Part shown: piece by piece, positions 35,951-36,139 of the stretch | Layout: every line of letters starts with the position of its first letter | How positions within the stretch are numbered: position 1 is the first letter of the stretch | Assembly (NCBI RefSeq): GCF_016899755.1 | Contig: NZ_JACJJC010000019.1 | Coordinates: 1-36,139, forward strand | DNA length: 36,139 nucleotides | Direction of reading: 5' to 3' | Source of the DNA: Sutterella massiliensis | GTDB lineage: Bacteria > Pseudomonadota > Gammaproteobacteria > Burkholderiales > Burkholderiaceae_F | Notes under the pieces: model-generated | The model's input: only the letters and a program-made list of their open reading frames with translations | The model's database searches: none | Told to the model about the DNA's origin: nothing | Made by a program: the position numbers and the translations under genes

Positions 35951-36139
35951 TTATTTGGAATTGGATACGTAGAAAGTATTTCTGCCGCTTCCGGCCTTAA
36001 GAGGTCGATTTTCTGCGACCATCTTTCGCAGCCAATAACTCACCGTTGAGCGTGGAATGTTTAGGATCCTCTGAGCAAATGCCGTTTTCGGCGGCATTTG
36101 CCAGAATTGAATAGTTTTTATCCAACGAATTCTGTTTAC
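35951..36139 (-). CDS. C-terminal part of a helix-turn-helix protein, cut by the window edge
   Basis: On the minus strand a frame enters from the window edge and runs 62 residues to a TAA at 35951-35953. It reads AQRILNIPRSTVSYWLRKMV followed by NRPLKAGSGRNTFYVSNS. That is a recognition helix (IPRSTVSYWLRKM) followed by a basic wing, as in winged-helix DNA-binding proteins. The N-terminal part lies outside the window. An internal ATG near 36095 has no ribosome site, so a longer gene is more likely. The gene would converge on the giant autotransporter gene, separated by the tandem hairpins. Its family and intactness cannot be judged from this fragment. Confidence 0.5.
   Translation of the reverse strand, partial: VNRIRWIKTIQFWQMPPKTAFAQRILNIPRSTVSYWLRKMVAENRPLKAGSGRNTFYVSNSK

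Overview
The window is a GC-rich chromosomal segment from a Gram-negative, most likely a gut betaproteobacterium of the Sutterellaceae (Burkholderiales). That placement is inference. It rests on Tat-exported flavocytochrome c/fumarate-reductase-like flavoproteins lacking haem domains, an ESPR-type signal peptide on a very large autotransporter, and the general look of the housekeeping proteins. No rRNA, tRNA, CRISPR array or intact insertion sequence was seen.

Left part (1-9250): htpG (minus) has a near-consensus heat-shock (sigma32) promoter. An orphan periplasmic amino-acid-binding protein (plus) converges on ilvD (minus), with a bidirectional terminator between them. ilvD diverges from a BASS-family sodium symporter. 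That symporter converges, across a second bidirectional terminator, on a DUF4143-like protein whose ATPase motifs are all degenerate. A small protein with two helix-turn-helix (HTH) units follows.

Middle (9300-20100): a 1415-residue autotransporter (minus) has Chlamydia Pmp-like FxxN/GGA repeats. A tract of 11 G (11 C on the coding strand) lies about 107 bp upstream of its start, a strong candidate for a phase-variation switch. Upstream, a LysR regulator is divergent from two tandem Tat-exported flavoprotein reductases. Both lack the residues that define fumarate reductase. A PBP4-type D-Ala-D-Ala carboxypeptidase follows.

Right part (20100-36139): an AT-rich non-coding island and a leader with two possible overlapping small ORFs precede one giant autotransporter of 4970 codons, about 0.5 MDa. 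It has an ESPR signal peptide, an N-x-G-type repeat region, about five diverged 430-590-residue modules, a Gly/Asp linker, an autochaperone-like domain and a C-terminal beta-barrel. Tandem hairpins terminate it. The window ends inside a minus-strand gene with a winged-helix-like C-terminus.

Together the window combines core metabolism and stress functions with an accessory surface and respiration block: two adhesin-like autotransporters, periplasmic reductases with an adjacent regulator, and a cell-wall enzyme. The main unknowns are the reductase substrates, the consequence of the G tract, and the role of the apparently dead ATPase.
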